From: Chromobacterium vaccinii
Lineage (GTDB): Bacteria > Pseudomonadota > Gammaproteobacteria > Burkholderiales > Chromobacteriaceae
Direction of reading: 5' to 3'
NCBI RefSeq assembly: GCF_000971335.1
Contig: NZ_JZJL01000002.1
Coordinates: 62,001-126,000, forward strand
Length of the DNA stretch: 64,000 nt
How positions within the stretch are numbered: position 1 is the stretch's first letter; every line of letters starts with the position of its first letter. The notes below the pieces were generated by a model. That model ran no database searches. It was not told the origin of the DNA and saw nothing but the letters and a program-made list of their open reading frames with translations. Both the position numbers and the translations under genes were made by a program. Below are positions 46,046 to 54,354 of this stretch, one piece after another.

Positions 46046-46996
46046 ATGCGAATCACCATGAGCCAAACCCGCACTTTTGCCCGCGACGAAGCCGACAACG
46101 CCGAACGCCGACAGGCCGCTCGCCGCAGCACGCTGGTCAGCGTCGCCGTCAACATCGTGCTGTCCACGCTGCAGATCGTGGCCGGCGCGTGGTCGCATTC
46201 CTCGGCGCTGATCGCAGACGGCGTGCACTCATTGTCCGACCTGTTCGCCGACTTCGTGGTCCTGCTGGCCGGCCGGCACAGCGGCAAGGAGCCGGACGAT
46301 GACCACCATTACGGCCATCAGCGCTACGAAAACGCCGCGTCGCTGGTTCTCGGGCTGCTGCTGCTGGCCGTCGGCGGCGGCATGCTGTACTCGGCGGCAG
46401 CCAAGTTCCTGCATCCTGAAGACATTCCTTCGGTGCACTCGCTGGCATTGTGGATCGCCGCGCTGGCGCTGCTGGCCAAAGAAACGCTGTTCCGCTACAT
46501 GCTGGCGGTGGCGCAGCGCGTGCGCTCCAGCATGCTGGTGGCCAACGCCTGGCACGCGCGCTCCGACGCGGCCTCTTCGCTGGTGGTCGCCGCCGGCGTG
46601 GCCGGCAATCTGATGGGCTACCCGATACTGGACCCGGTGGCGGCCCTGGTGGTCGGCCTGCTGGTGGGCAAAATGGGTTGGAACTTCGCCTGGGACGCGC
46701 TGCACGACCTGATGGACCGCGCGGCCAGCGAGGAAGACATCGCGGCCATACGCGACACCTTGCTGGACACGCCCGGCATTGTCGGCATCCACGACCTGCG
46801 CACCCGCAAGATGGGCGACCTGATCCTGGTGGACGTGCACCTGGAGGTGGATGGCCGCATCAATGTCTACCAGGCCCATGAAATCACCGAGCGCGCCCGC
46901 GGCCGCGTGCTGAATGAGCTGCCGGTTCTGGATGTGATGACCCACATCGATCCGGCCGGGCTGGAAGAACCGCGCGGCTTGGGCCGCATGGCCTGA
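46046..46996 (+). CDS. Cation diffusion facilitator (CDF) metal exporter
   Basis: 316 aa. Six membrane helices in the first ~215 residues; helix 2 has HSSALIADGVHSLSDLFADF and helix 5 NAWHARSDAASSLVV, giving the Asp/His zinc-site pattern used for Zn, Fe or Mn. HHYGHQRYENAASL lies between helices 2 and 3. Cytoplasmic C-terminal domain from about 225 (GIHDLRTRKMGDLILVDVHLEVD) for dimerisation. Metal identity (Fe, Mn or Zn) is not readable from sequence; the Fur-like operator suggests iron or manganese efflux. A second ATG (46058) is another possible start. Confidence 0.92.
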   Translation: MRITMSQTRTFARDEADNAERRQAARRSTLVSVAVNIVLSTLQIVAGAWSHSSALIADGVHSLSDLFADFVVLLAGRHSGKEPDDDHHYGHQRYENAASLVLGLLLLAVGGGMLYSAAAKFLHPEDIPSVHSLALWIAALALLAKETLFRYMLAVAQRVRSSMLVANAWHARSDAASSLVVAAGVAGNLMGYPILDPVAALVVGLLVGKMGWNFAWDALHDLMDRAASEEDIAAIRDTLLDTPGIVGIHDLRTRKMGDLILVDVHLEVDGRINVYQAHEITERARGRVLNELPVLDVMTHIDPAGLEEPRGLGRMA

Positions 46997-47100
46997 TCCA
47001 GGGCCTCAGGCGACACCCAGGCCGCAAACTATTCCATTTTCATTTCCATCCATATAATCCGTCAGGCAACTTTACCCTGGATGGACGGTCTATCCCCACC

Positions 47101-47382
47101 ATGACCACACCTGTTTTCCATGCCTGGCGCCGCGGCGTGCCGACGCTGCTGATGCTGAGCCTGCTCTGGCAATTCGAGACCTACGCCGTCAACCACGCGC
47201 CACCCCAGTCGGCAGAGCCGATGATTGCCACCACCTGGAACGAATCCTGGCCGGCTGACACGCCCTTCCTGCTGGTGCAGGAAGTGCGCGATCAATTCCG
47301 CCACGCCGATGCCAAACGCGACGCCGGCACGCCGGTGCGCGACATCGCTACGCTGCCCTTGCGCCCCGGCGACAACGCCTGA
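47101..47382 (+). CDS. Small exported or membrane-anchored hypothetical protein
   Basis: 93 aa. One hydrophobic run near the N-terminus (VPTLLMLSLLWQF) may be a signal or anchor, after a positive HAWRRG. The rest (NESWPADTPFLLVQEVRDQFRHADAK...) is not recognised. No clear ribosome site is seen, but a terminator follows just after the stop and codon use is like its neighbours. Moderately likely to be real. Confidence 0.5.
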   Translation: MTTPVFHAWRRGVPTLLMLSLLWQFETYAVNHAPPQSAEPMIATTWNESWPADTPFLLVQEVRDQFRHADAKRDAGTPVRDIATLPLRPGDNA

Positions 47383-47399
47383 ACCGCAATCCTGAAAAC

Positions 47400-47435
47400 A
47401 AAAACGCCGGCAGCGCTCCCGCAGCCGGCGTTTTT
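47400..47435. terminator. Bidirectional terminator
   Basis: 12-bp perfect stem AAAAACGCCGGC/GCCGGCGTTTTT with a 12-base loop, T-tracts on both strands, between convergent small genes. Confidence 0.92.
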
Positions 47436-47446
47436 CGCGCCTCGCG

Positions 47447-47725
47447 TCAAAGCGGCGCCGATTGACGGCGCTGCGGATGGCAGATCGGACAATTGGGATC
47501 GTTGCAATGGATGGCGGCCTCGTGCACCAAAACCCGCAGCCTGTACAGCCGCGCCGCCTCCGCCGCGGAGCTGCCCCCTTGAAAAGGCGGGCCCAGAACC
47601 ACGCCGCCACCGCCATGAGGCATCGGCTGCTCCGTCGGCACCGGCACAGCTCCTGCCTGGCAAGCCGCGGCCAGCAGCATCCCGCCTGCGCCGCAGGCGT
47701 AAATCCACCTTCTGTTCTTCGTCAT
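47447..47725 (-). CDS. Small exported protein with C-terminal CPICH motif
   Basis: 92 aa from ATG 47725, preceded by a very strong GGGAGGAAG ribosome site. N-terminus KNRRWIYACGAGGMLLAAACQAGA is a signal with a possible lipobox (LAAAC). The mature part is Gly/Pro-rich and ends in CNDPNCPICHPQRRQ, where CPICH fits the CxxCH haem-c pattern, though one additional Cys upstream could instead make a metal knuckle. No known family. Whether haem, zinc or nothing is bound cannot be told. Confidence 0.65.
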   Translation of the reverse strand: MTKNRRWIYACGAGGMLLAAACQAGAVPVPTEQPMPHGGGGVVLGPPFQGGSSAAEAARLYRLRVLVHEAAIHCNDPNCPICHPQRRQSAPL

Positions 47726-47794
47726 CGACTTCCTCCCTAGGGAGAACCGTTTTCTTTTCCCAGCATACCGCCATTTCGCCGGAACCGCCGCCAA

Positions 47795-47820
47795 AACAAA
47801 ACCCCGCCGCAGCGGGGTTT
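47795..47820 (-). terminator. Terminator of rhlE
   Basis: 9-bp stem AAACCCCGC/GCGGGGTTT with loop CGCA; on the reverse strand it is followed by TGTTTTGG. Just 13 bases downstream of the rhlE stop. Confidence 0.82.
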
Positions 47821-47832
47821 CGTTAACAGCCA

Positions 47833-49206
47833 TTAACGGATGATTTCGACTTTGTAGCGCGGCGGCAGCAGCAAGGCCGGCACCTCGCGCTTTTCCTTGC
47901 GGTTGCGGCGGCCCGGGCGGGCTTGCTTCAGCCCTTCGCCCTTGCCAGCCGACAACACCGGCGTCGGCGACAGATCGCGCGACGATTCACGCATCGATTC
48001 ACGCATCGGTTCGCGCATCGGTTCACGCATCGGCGTCAGCATCGGTTTCGGCCGCTGCTGACTGGACAATCCGAAACCATCGACGCTCTGCGGCGTCAAG
48101 GTCTGCTTGGTCAGTTTCTCGATCGCCTCATGCTGGCGCGTCTCCTCCGGCCCCATCAGCGAAATCGCCACGCCCTTGGCGCCGGCGCGACCGGTGCGGC
48201 CGATGCGGTGCACGTAGTCCTCCGGCGAATTGGGCATCTCGAAGTTCACCACATAAGGCAGCTCGGAAATGTCCAGGCCGCGCGCGGCGACGTCGGTGGC
48301 CACCAGCACGCGCAGCTTGCCTTCCTTGAAGGCGGCCAGCGTCTCCAGGCGCGTGCCTTGGGTCTTGTCGCCATGGATGGCTTCGGCATCCAGGCCGTCG
48401 CGCTTCAGATCGCGCGCCAGCTGGTCGGCGCTGATCTTGGTCTTGCAGAACACGATCACCTGGCTCATCTCGCGCGAACGGATCAAGTGGGCCAGCACCT
48501 GGCGCTTCTTGAAATTGTCCACCTTGAACACCAGTTGCTCGACCTGCTCGTTGGTGGCGTTCTGGCGCGCGACTTCCACAGTCTGCGGCGTATGCATGAA
48601 ATCGGCGGCCAGGCGCTTGATTTCCGGCGCGAAGGTCGCGGAGAACAGCAGCGTCTGGCGTTCCTTCGGCAACATGCCCATGATCTTGCGGATATCCTGG
48701 ATGAAACCCATGTCCAGCATGCGGTCGGCTTCGTCCAGCACCAGCACTTCCACCTTGTTCAGCTGCACGGTCTTCTGCTGGATGTGGTCCAGCAGGCGGC
48801 CCGGCGTCGCGATCAGGACTTCCACGCCGCGGCGCAGTTCCTGAGTCTGCGGGTCCATATTGACGCCGCCATAGACGGTGGTGGCGCGCAACGGCAGATA
48901 TTTGGTATAGCTCTGCACATTGACGCCGATCTGGTCGGCCAGCTCGCGGGTCGGCGACAGCACCAGCGCGCGGATTGGATGCATCGCCGGCGACACGCTG
49001 GTATTGGCGAACTTCTTCAGCCTCTCCAGGATCGGCAACATGAAGGCTGCGGTCTTGCCGGTGCCGGTCTGGGCAGCGGCCAGCAGATCGCGGCCGGACA
49101 GCACCAGGGGAATCGCCTTCTCCTGGATCGGCGTCGGCTGGCTATAGCCCTGCTCGTCGATGGCGCGCAGGATTTCCGGCGACAAGCCGAGTTCGGAAAA
49201 CAACAT
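47833..49206 (-). CDS. rhlE: DEAD-box ATP-dependent RNA helicase RhlE
   Basis: 457 aa. Q motif (GYSQPTPIQEKAIP), Walker A AAQTGTGKTAAF, PTRELADQI, TPGRLLD, DEAD box VLDEADRML, SATF, ARGLDI and HRIGRTGRAG are all in order. RNA remodelling and ribosome assembly, especially in the cold, are known roles. The C-terminus has MREPMREPMRESMRES repeats (12-bp DNA units near 47985-48035) and a basic tail GRRNRKEKRE for RNA binding. Alone with a ~120-base leader. Confidence 0.95.
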   Translation of the reverse strand: MLFSELGLSPEILRAIDEQGYSQPTPIQEKAIPLVLSGRDLLAAAQTGTGKTAAFMLPILERLKKFANTSVSPAMHPIRALVLSPTRELADQIGVNVQSYTKYLPLRATTVYGGVNMDPQTQELRRGVEVLIATPGRLLDHIQQKTVQLNKVEVLVLDEADRMLDMGFIQDIRKIMGMLPKERQTLLFSATFAPEIKRLAADFMHTPQTVEVARQNATNEQVEQLVFKVDNFKKRQVLAHLIRSREMSQVIVFCKTKISADQLARDLKRDGLDAEAIHGDKTQGTRLETLAAFKEGKLRVLVATDVAARGLDISELPYVVNFEMPNSPEDYVHRIGRTGRAGAKGVAISLMGPEETRQHEAIEKLTKQTLTPQSVDGFGLSSQQRPKPMLTPMREPMREPMRESMRESSRDLSPTPVLSAGKGEGLKQARPGRRNRKEKREVPALLLPPRYKVEIIR

Positions 49207-49359
49207 TCAACACACTCCTGCAATACGTAAGGGCACGTTGCGCCTTTCGCGCCAACGCGCCCCGATGTTCATCAATAACAGCTGCCAGACTCATAAGGCA
49301 ACGCTCGGCTTCGGGCGCTTGCCATGCTGGCCGCTCTAAACCGGCGGCAGACAGAAACG

Positions 49360-49377
49360 CGCCGCCCTCAGGCGGCG
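49360..49377 (-). terminator. Possible terminator of the CobD/CbiB-like gene
   Basis: 7-bp stem CGCCGCC/GGCGGCG with loop CTCA; the reverse strand continues with GCGTTTCTG, a weak T-run. Marginal. Confidence 0.4.
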
Positions 49378-49385
49378 ACTCCAGA

Positions 49386-50306
49386 TCAACCCATATGGCT
49401 GACCACGCTGATCAGCAGCGTCACGGCCAGCCACAGCAAGGCGGAACGCCACACCAAGCCAACCGCGCTTTTCAAGAAGCTGGGATCGGCTTCATCACCC
49501 AGGCCCAGTTCCGGCCGGTATTTCACCGAATAGTCCTGGCGCAGCGGGTCCCCCAGCTTGACGCCCAGCGCGCCGGCGGCGGACGCCAGCAGAATGCCGT
49601 TGGCGTAGTTGCCCCAGGTCCGCGCCTGAGAACGCCAGCAGTAGATCGCATCCTCGAAATCGCCCATGATCGCGAACGAAACCGCGGTCAGGCGCACCGG
49701 AATCCAATCCAGCCAGGCCGCGAAGCGGGCGGCGAACAGGCCGAACGGATCTTCGTCGGCATTCCGGCTGCCCCACTTCTGATTCAGCATAGAACACAAG
49801 CGGTACAACAAGGCACCGGACGGTCCCGGCAGCACCACGAACCAGAACATCGTGCCGAACACGTGGCGATAGCTGTCGACTACCCCCTGCTCTATCGCCA
49901 GGCGGGAAATCTCCTCCACCGACAACTCAGCGGTCGGCAGTCCGGTCCAACTGGCCAGCGCCACCCGGGCGTCGTATTCCCGCCCTTCGGCCAACGCTTG
50001 GGAAATCTCGGAAAAGGCGCTGGAGAAATGGCGAAAGCCCATAGTCAGGTACAACACCAGCACATTGAAGGCCAGTGCCAGAACGGGGCTCATCGCCTTC
50101 AGCGAATAGAACAGCAGCAGGCTCAACAGCAGAGCCGGCACGATGGCGGCAAGCCACGCCAGCACGCCATGGCGCTCGGCGCCGGCATTCAGGTTGCGCT
50201 CGAGATGATTGGCGTAGCGGGTGAACAGCAGCCACACCCGGTTGCGATTGCCTAGCGGACGCAATTGCTCCAAAGCCAGGGCAAGAATCAGTGAAATCAG
50301 GGTCAT
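49386..50306 (-). CDS. CobD/CbiB-family membrane protein
   Basis: 306 aa. N-terminus MTLISLILALALEQLRPLGNRN and helices near 55-75, 80-95, 150-170 and 285-305, matching the CobD/CbiB/AmpE-like membrane family. Segments such as WLDWIPVRLTAVSFAIMGDFEDA correspond to its conserved core. Cobalamin side-chain synthesis (CobD) is the named role for some members, but no cobalamin genes are nearby, and Neisseriales homologues are often only called 'CobD/CbiB family'. So the biochemical role is open. Confidence 0.82.
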   Translation of the reverse strand: MTLISLILALALEQLRPLGNRNRVWLLFTRYANHLERNLNAGAERHGVLAWLAAIVPALLLSLLLFYSLKAMSPVLALAFNVLVLYLTMGFRHFSSAFSEISQALAEGREYDARVALASWTGLPTAELSVEEISRLAIEQGVVDSYRHVFGTMFWFVVLPGPSGALLYRLCSMLNQKWGSRNADEDPFGLFAARFAAWLDWIPVRLTAVSFAIMGDFEDAIYCWRSQARTWGNYANGILLASAAGALGVKLGDPLRQDYSVKYRPELGLGDEADPSFLKSAVGLVWRSALLWLAVTLLISVVSHMG

Positions 50307-50404
50307 GGATTCTGGTTAGCGGTTTTCACGGGACCGCTGGGGAAGATACCATAAAGGCAGGGGCGCGCCCACCCGAGATATCGCGGCCGCGCCAGAAACA
50401 ACAA

Positions 50405-50423
50405 GGGGCGCCTCTCGCGCCCC
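50405..50423 (-). terminator. Possible terminator of flgMN
   Basis: 7-bp stem GGGGCGC/GCGCCCC (5-base loop), followed on the reverse strand by TTGTTGTTT, 27 bases after the flgN stop. Confidence 0.5.
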
Positions 50424-50449
50424 GTGCAAATCTTTCCGGCAAAAACGGC

Positions 50450-50914
50450 TCAGGCGGACCCCAGCAAACGGCGTCCGGTCACCAGTTCCGGCGTCTGGCC
50501 GTCTCGGCCATAGCCCAGCGTCGCGGCGGCGGCGCTGCGCAAAACATCCAGCGACCCTTCAACCAGCGCAAGACGCTCGTTGACGAAAACGGCATTCAGC
50601 TGATTGATGCTCTGCGCGCGGTTCACCGCGTCCTCCAGCCGGGTCCACTCGACGCACGCTTCAGGCTTGTCCGCCAGCCAGATGTACAGCGTATCCTTGT
50701 CCTGCACGCCCAGCGACTCCATCAGCCGCCCTCGCTGCGACGACTGCGCGGCAAGCAGATCGAGCACCTCGCTCTTGCGATCCGCCAACCCTTCCAGCGG
50801 CAGGCTCTCGCCCTGGATCAGCAGCGCTTGCTCCTGCTCCAGCAAGTCGACCAGCCGGTCGACGATTTCGGTCTCGTCCCGGCAAAAATTGACGAACTGC
50901 TCGACGGCTGACAT
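50450..50914 (-). CDS. flgN: Flagellar hook-associated protein chaperone FlgN
   Basis: 154 aa, almost entirely helical: DLLEQEQALLIQGESLPLEGLADRKSEVLDLL is the classic FlgN region. It escorts FlgK and FlgL to the export gate made with FlhA (20.8 kb). Placed 34 bases after flgM in a flgM-flgN operon. Divergence of FlgN is usual; identification rests on the helical pattern plus location. Confidence 0.88.
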   Translation of the reverse strand: MSAVEQFVNFCRDETEIVDRLVDLLEQEQALLIQGESLPLEGLADRKSEVLDLLAAQSSQRGRLMESLGVQDKDTLYIWLADKPEACVEWTRLEDAVNRAQSINQLNAVFVNERLALVEGSLDVLRSAAAATLGYGRDGQTPELVTGRRLLGSA

Positions 50915-50948
50915 ATCGCTTCTTCCGTTATCCGTCCCGGCCTAGGCC

Positions 50949-51248
50949 TCAACCATTCAACAACTCGCGGGCAGAGGAAATCAAGCCATCCGCGATCTTG
51001 TCTGCATTGATGTTGAAACTGCCGTTGGCGATCGCAGACTTGATCTGATCCACCTTGGCCGCGTCAAACGACGGCTGCTGGGTGCTGGGATCGTTTCCGA
51101 TGGCGCTCAGCTTGCTAGCCAGCGAATCGATCTTCACGCTGTCGTCGCCAGCGCTCGCGCTGCTGCTGGAACTGGAGGAAGCACGGGGCGACGGCTTGCT
51201 CTGGGTGCTGTAAGTGCCCGACAGCTTGCCCGAATTGTCGATCTTCAT
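50949..51248 (-). CDS. flgM: Anti-sigma-28 factor FlgM
   Basis: 99 aa. N-terminus MKIDNSGKLSG is a FlgM hallmark; a Ser-rich disordered linker follows (about 18-36), then a C-terminal helix pair, DSVKIDSLASKLSAIGND and FDAAKVDQIKSAIANGSFNINADKIADGLI, that binds FliA. Secretion of FlgM through the finished hook frees FliA (25.2 kb). Confidence 0.95.
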   Translation of the reverse strand: MKIDNSGKLSGTYSTQSKPSPRASSSSSSSASAGDDSVKIDSLASKLSAIGNDPSTQQPSFDAAKVDQIKSAIANGSFNINADKIADGLISSARELLNG

Positions 51249-51285
51249 GGCCTGACCTTCCCGTAGCTAAACTCAACTGATCCTA

Positions 51286-51312
51286 TTATCGACCGAAAAA
51301 ACAATCTCTTGA
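51286..51312 (-). promoter_or_regulatory. Sigma-28 (FliA)-like promoter of flgM-flgN
   Basis: Reverse strand reads TCAAGAGA, 11 bases, GTCGATAA, against the consensus TAAAGTTT-N11-GCCGATAA: 7 of 8 matches at -10 and a weak -35. It is 38 bases before the flgM start. Confidence 0.6.
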
Positions 51313-51337
51313 ACTATTTTCTGCGAGATTCCCCAGT

Positions 51338-52015
51338 CTAGAAAACCACGGCCACGCTGCCGTCCGCCTGGACCGCGCCCCGAACCACCCGTCCGGTGCT
51401 CAGCCGCACGCTGATCTGCTCGCCCTGGGCCGCGTTGGCCAGCGCCGTGCCTTCGGCTTCGGCGCTGAAGCCATCGCCCTGCGCCAGGACCTTCACCCTT
51501 TGGTTGCTGCGCACAAGATACGGCGCGCGCACCATGAAGTTGCGCAGCCAGACGCCGGCCGGCGCGCCGGTCCGCAGCACCTGCCCCACCGCCTGGCTGG
51601 CGTCGGTCAGCACATTGCTGGCCAAGGCGGGATTGCTGATGTCCACCACCCGCACATCGTCGCCGCCGATGGTCTCGCCAGCCGCCATCGCGCGGTTCAG
51701 CACCACGCCCAGCCGCTTTTCATTGATCCTCACCGGAATGCGGAAGGACCAGCCCAGCTCCTGGCAGGACACCGCCACGAAAGTGGATCCGGTGGTCACG
51801 CCCGGCGTCGCCCAATCCGCTTTCGGCGCCTTGCAAGCCGGCACCGCCAACCGGCGGTCCAGCTGCCCCAGCGTCCATGTGGCGGCGCGCATTTCCAGCT
51901 CGCGCTTCAGAAACAGATTCGCCAGACGCTCCAGCTGCGCCAGATCCTGCGTTCCGCCGCCCCAGGCGAGGCCAGCGGCAAGCAGCCAGCACAGGCCGAT
52001 GATTAGTCTTCGCAT
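51338..52015 (-). CDS. flgA: Flagellar P-ring assembly chaperone FlgA
   Basis: 225 aa with signal peptide MRRLIIGLCWLLAAGLAWG. C-terminal SAF-like domain (about 100-225), including RAMAAGETIGGDDVRVVDIS, GAPAGVWLRN and VRSNQRVKVLAQGDGFSAEAEGTALANAAQGEQISVR, diagnostic of FlgA. Periplasmic chaperone for FlgI. Two disulfide-type cysteines (about 59, 83) are visible. Upstream of flgM, with its own start, and it may be read separately from the flgM promoter. Confidence 0.95.
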   Translation of the reverse strand: MRRLIIGLCWLLAAGLAWGGGTQDLAQLERLANLFLKRELEMRAATWTLGQLDRRLAVPACKAPKADWATPGVTTGSTFVAVSCQELGWSFRIPVRINEKRLGVVLNRAMAAGETIGGDDVRVVDISNPALASNVLTDASQAVGQVLRTGAPAGVWLRNFMVRAPYLVRSNQRVKVLAQGDGFSAEAEGTALANAAQGEQISVRLSTGRVVRGAVQADGSVAVVF

Positions 52016-52056
52016 GTCGGCATTTTAACCGATGCTCCCTCCCGGCGCGACGGCGA

Positions 52057-52085
52057 TTGACAAACGGTCGTCATATTCGAATAAT
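52057..52085 (+). promoter_or_regulatory. Sigma-70 promoter of the GDSL autotransporter gene
   Basis: TTGACA, 17-base spacer, AATAAT, 68 bases upstream of the start. The region is clearly A/T-rich and lies between divergent genes. Confidence 0.6.
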
Positions 52086-52153
52086 CGTTTGATTAGAGCT
52101 TAGACTCTTGACACTAAATAACAGCAGACAACACCCCGAACGAAAAGAGGAAC

Positions 52154-54286
52154 ATGATGCGCAACCGCTTGACCACACTCGCCCTGGCCACCGCGATGGC
52201 TCTGCCCGCAGCCGCCCATGCTTACAGCAATTTCTATTTTTTCGGCGACAGCCTAACTGACACAGGTGCCTTTGGCGGACTAGGGGGCCTGCCCGTAAAC
52301 GCGCGCTGGACCTTGGGGGTCAACACAGGCACCAACTGGTCTCAAGTTTTTGCAGGTCATTATGGTTTGACGGTCAGCGCCAACAATCCCGCCAATGCTG
52401 CTCACACAAGCAGCAGCGGGAACAACTATGCGCAAGGCGGAGCCCAAGCCCAAGCAGCCAGCCCGGCCACCCGCGAACCCAGCGATATCACGGACACCCC
52501 AACTGCAGACGCCATCAACGTCGCTGACTTGCAAGGTCAAGTACAAACCTACTTGGCGCAAACTGGCGGCAAAGCCGACCCAAATGCAATCTACTCGGTA
52601 TGGATTGGCGGAAATGATGTAATCGCCGCAGCGACAAAAGCAGGCTCCGCCTATCAGACTGCTTACATCAACGCCCTGACAGGAGGCGCCAGCCAAACTG
52701 CAGCGGCAGCTGCGGGCAATGCCGCTGCGACGACCGCTGGGACAACATATCTCACGACCTCGGCCACCGCTACGATCCAATCAATCGGGGCCTTACGCGT
52801 CGCAGGTGCAAACCTAGTTCTGGCCCCCAATTTGCCAGATATCTCCGCTGCGCCGCTGGCAGTTCTCGCTACTCTCCAGGCCGCAGGCCTCAGCGGAAGC
52901 AATCTTCAGAATGCTTGGCAATCTGCATGGAGCGTCCTCAGCGCAGGACAAACCACAAACTCCAGCACACTTATTACTCAGGCCTTGAATGCCGCAGCAT
53001 CCACATTGGGCCAGCCTGCTGGAACCTTTAACCAAACCAACTTGCTGACCCAAAACTTGCTGCAGCAATTGTCGGGTGGTTACAACCAATTGGTAGATAA
53101 CGGCTTAGTTTCCGCAGGCTTGCAACACAATATCATTCGAGCCGACATCAATACGCTGTTTAAGGAAATCCTGGCCAACCCCCAAGCGTATGGCATTACC
53201 AATACATCTGGCTCGGCCTGCCCTCAATCCGCAATTTATTGCTATCAAAATACAAAAACAACACCTGGACTGATCTATCTATTCACCGATGCACTGCATC
53301 CGACCCCTACTGCCTATAAAATAGTCGGGGATTACTATTATGGTTTAACTCAGGCCCCCTACTTCGCCGCCGCCATCCCGGAATCGTCGCTGAACAACGC
53401 CCGCCAGCTCGGCGGCGCGCTGGACGCCCGCTACCAGGCCATCCGCTCGCAGAAGCGCGCGGTCGGCACGGTCAGCGCCTTCGCGGACGGCGCCTTCAGC
53501 GCCGACAAGGCCAGCTACGGCGGCCTGTCGGCCAAGCCCAAAGGCCAGCTGTACACGGTGGGTCTGGACTTCCAGGCGACACCAGCGCTGAGTGTCGGCC
53601 TGGCGATGTCACGCCAGCAGGGCAAGACTGATGTCGACAGCGTCGGCACGCCGGGCAGCATCAACGACCGCACCACGCTGATGAGCGGCTTCGCCAGCTA
53701 CAACCAGGACAAGTTCTGGGTGGACGGCGACCTGCACCTCGGCTCCGGCGATCTCGACACCCACCGCAACGTGACCCTGGGGCCGACAACGGTGGGCATC
53801 GACGGCAAGACCCGCGCCACCCAGTTCGGCCTGCGCGCCGCCGGCGGCTATCGGATGCAGTACCGGGGCGTCACCACCGGGCCGGTAGTCGGCCTGGACT
53901 ACGCCTACGCCAAGGTCGCCGGTTTCGCCGAACAAGGCGGCAACAGCAGCAGCATGAACTTCTCCAGCCAGAACGTCAGCTCGCTGGTGGGCCGCGTCGG
54001 CTGGCAGCTGGACGCAGACGTCGGCAGGTTCAGCCCCTACGCCAAGGTCAGCCTCGCCCACGAGTTCAAGCAGGACGACCGCAACGTGACCGCCGGCCTC
54101 GCCACCACCGTCGGCGACTGGACCACCAATCTGGGCAAGCCGGACGCCAACTGGGTGGAATGGACCGCCGGCGTCAGCGCCAACTTCAACAAGACCATCA
54201 CCGCCTTCGGCCAACTGACCGCCACCAGCGGCAAGAACGGCGGCAACCAGACCGGCGGCAACATCGGCGTCGCCATGTCGTTCTGA
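52154..54286 (+). CDS. GDSL-type esterase/lipase autotransporter
   Basis: 710 aa. Signal peptide (about 1-23, ending AAHA). Passenger esterase domain with NFYFFGDSLTDTGAF (catalytic Ser in GDS), YSVWIGGNDVI and FTDALHPTPTAY (Asp/His), up to about 400, then a beta-barrel autotransporter domain (about 420-710) ending GNIGVAMSF with the terminal aromatic. The surface-anchored esterase resembles EstA-type proteins. The first ~1.2 kb has clearly lower GC and different codon use from the barrel half, with the change near 53360, so the passenger probably came in by recombination. AAGAGGAAC ribosome site. Confidence 0.92.
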   Translation: MMRNRLTTLALATAMALPAAAHAYSNFYFFGDSLTDTGAFGGLGGLPVNARWTLGVNTGTNWSQVFAGHYGLTVSANNPANAAHTSSSGNNYAQGGAQAQAASPATREPSDITDTPTADAINVADLQGQVQTYLAQTGGKADPNAIYSVWIGGNDVIAAATKAGSAYQTAYINALTGGASQTAAAAAGNAAATTAGTTYLTTSATATIQSIGALRVAGANLVLAPNLPDISAAPLAVLATLQAAGLSGSNLQNAWQSAWSVLSAGQTTNSSTLITQALNAAASTLGQPAGTFNQTNLLTQNLLQQLSGGYNQLVDNGLVSAGLQHNIIRADINTLFKEILANPQAYGITNTSGSACPQSAIYCYQNTKTTPGLIYLFTDALHPTPTAYKIVGDYYYGLTQAPYFAAAIPESSLNNARQLGGALDARYQAIRSQKRAVGTVSAFADGAFSADKASYGGLSAKPKGQLYTVGLDFQATPALSVGLAMSRQQGKTDVDSVGTPGSINDRTTLMSGFASYNQDKFWVDGDLHLGSGDLDTHRNVTLGPTTVGIDGKTRATQFGLRAAGGYRMQYRGVTTGPVVGLDYAYAKVAGFAEQGGNSSSMNFSSQNVSSLVGRVGWQLDADVGRFSPYAKVSLAHEFKQDDRNVTAGLATTVGDWTTNLGKPDANWVEWTAGVSANFNKTITAFGQLTATSGKNGGNQTGGNIGVAMSF

Positions 54287-54303
54287 TCGTTTTGCTCAAA
54301 ACG

Positions 54304-54334
54304 AAACAGGCTCCCTCGGGAGCCTGTTTTTTTT
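54304..54334. terminator. Terminator of the autotransporter gene
   Basis: 12-bp stem AAACAGGCTCCC/GGGAGCCTGTTT and a run of T, 17 bases after the stop; an A-tract on the left means it may also serve thrC on the reverse strand. Confidence 0.93.
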
Positions 54335-54354
54335 GCCTGAGCGCCGGGCTTGGA

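Noticed and set aside
47985-48035. CRISPR-like repeat
   Set aside because: Repeats are contiguous 12-bp units in frame inside rhlE, without spacers or cas genes.
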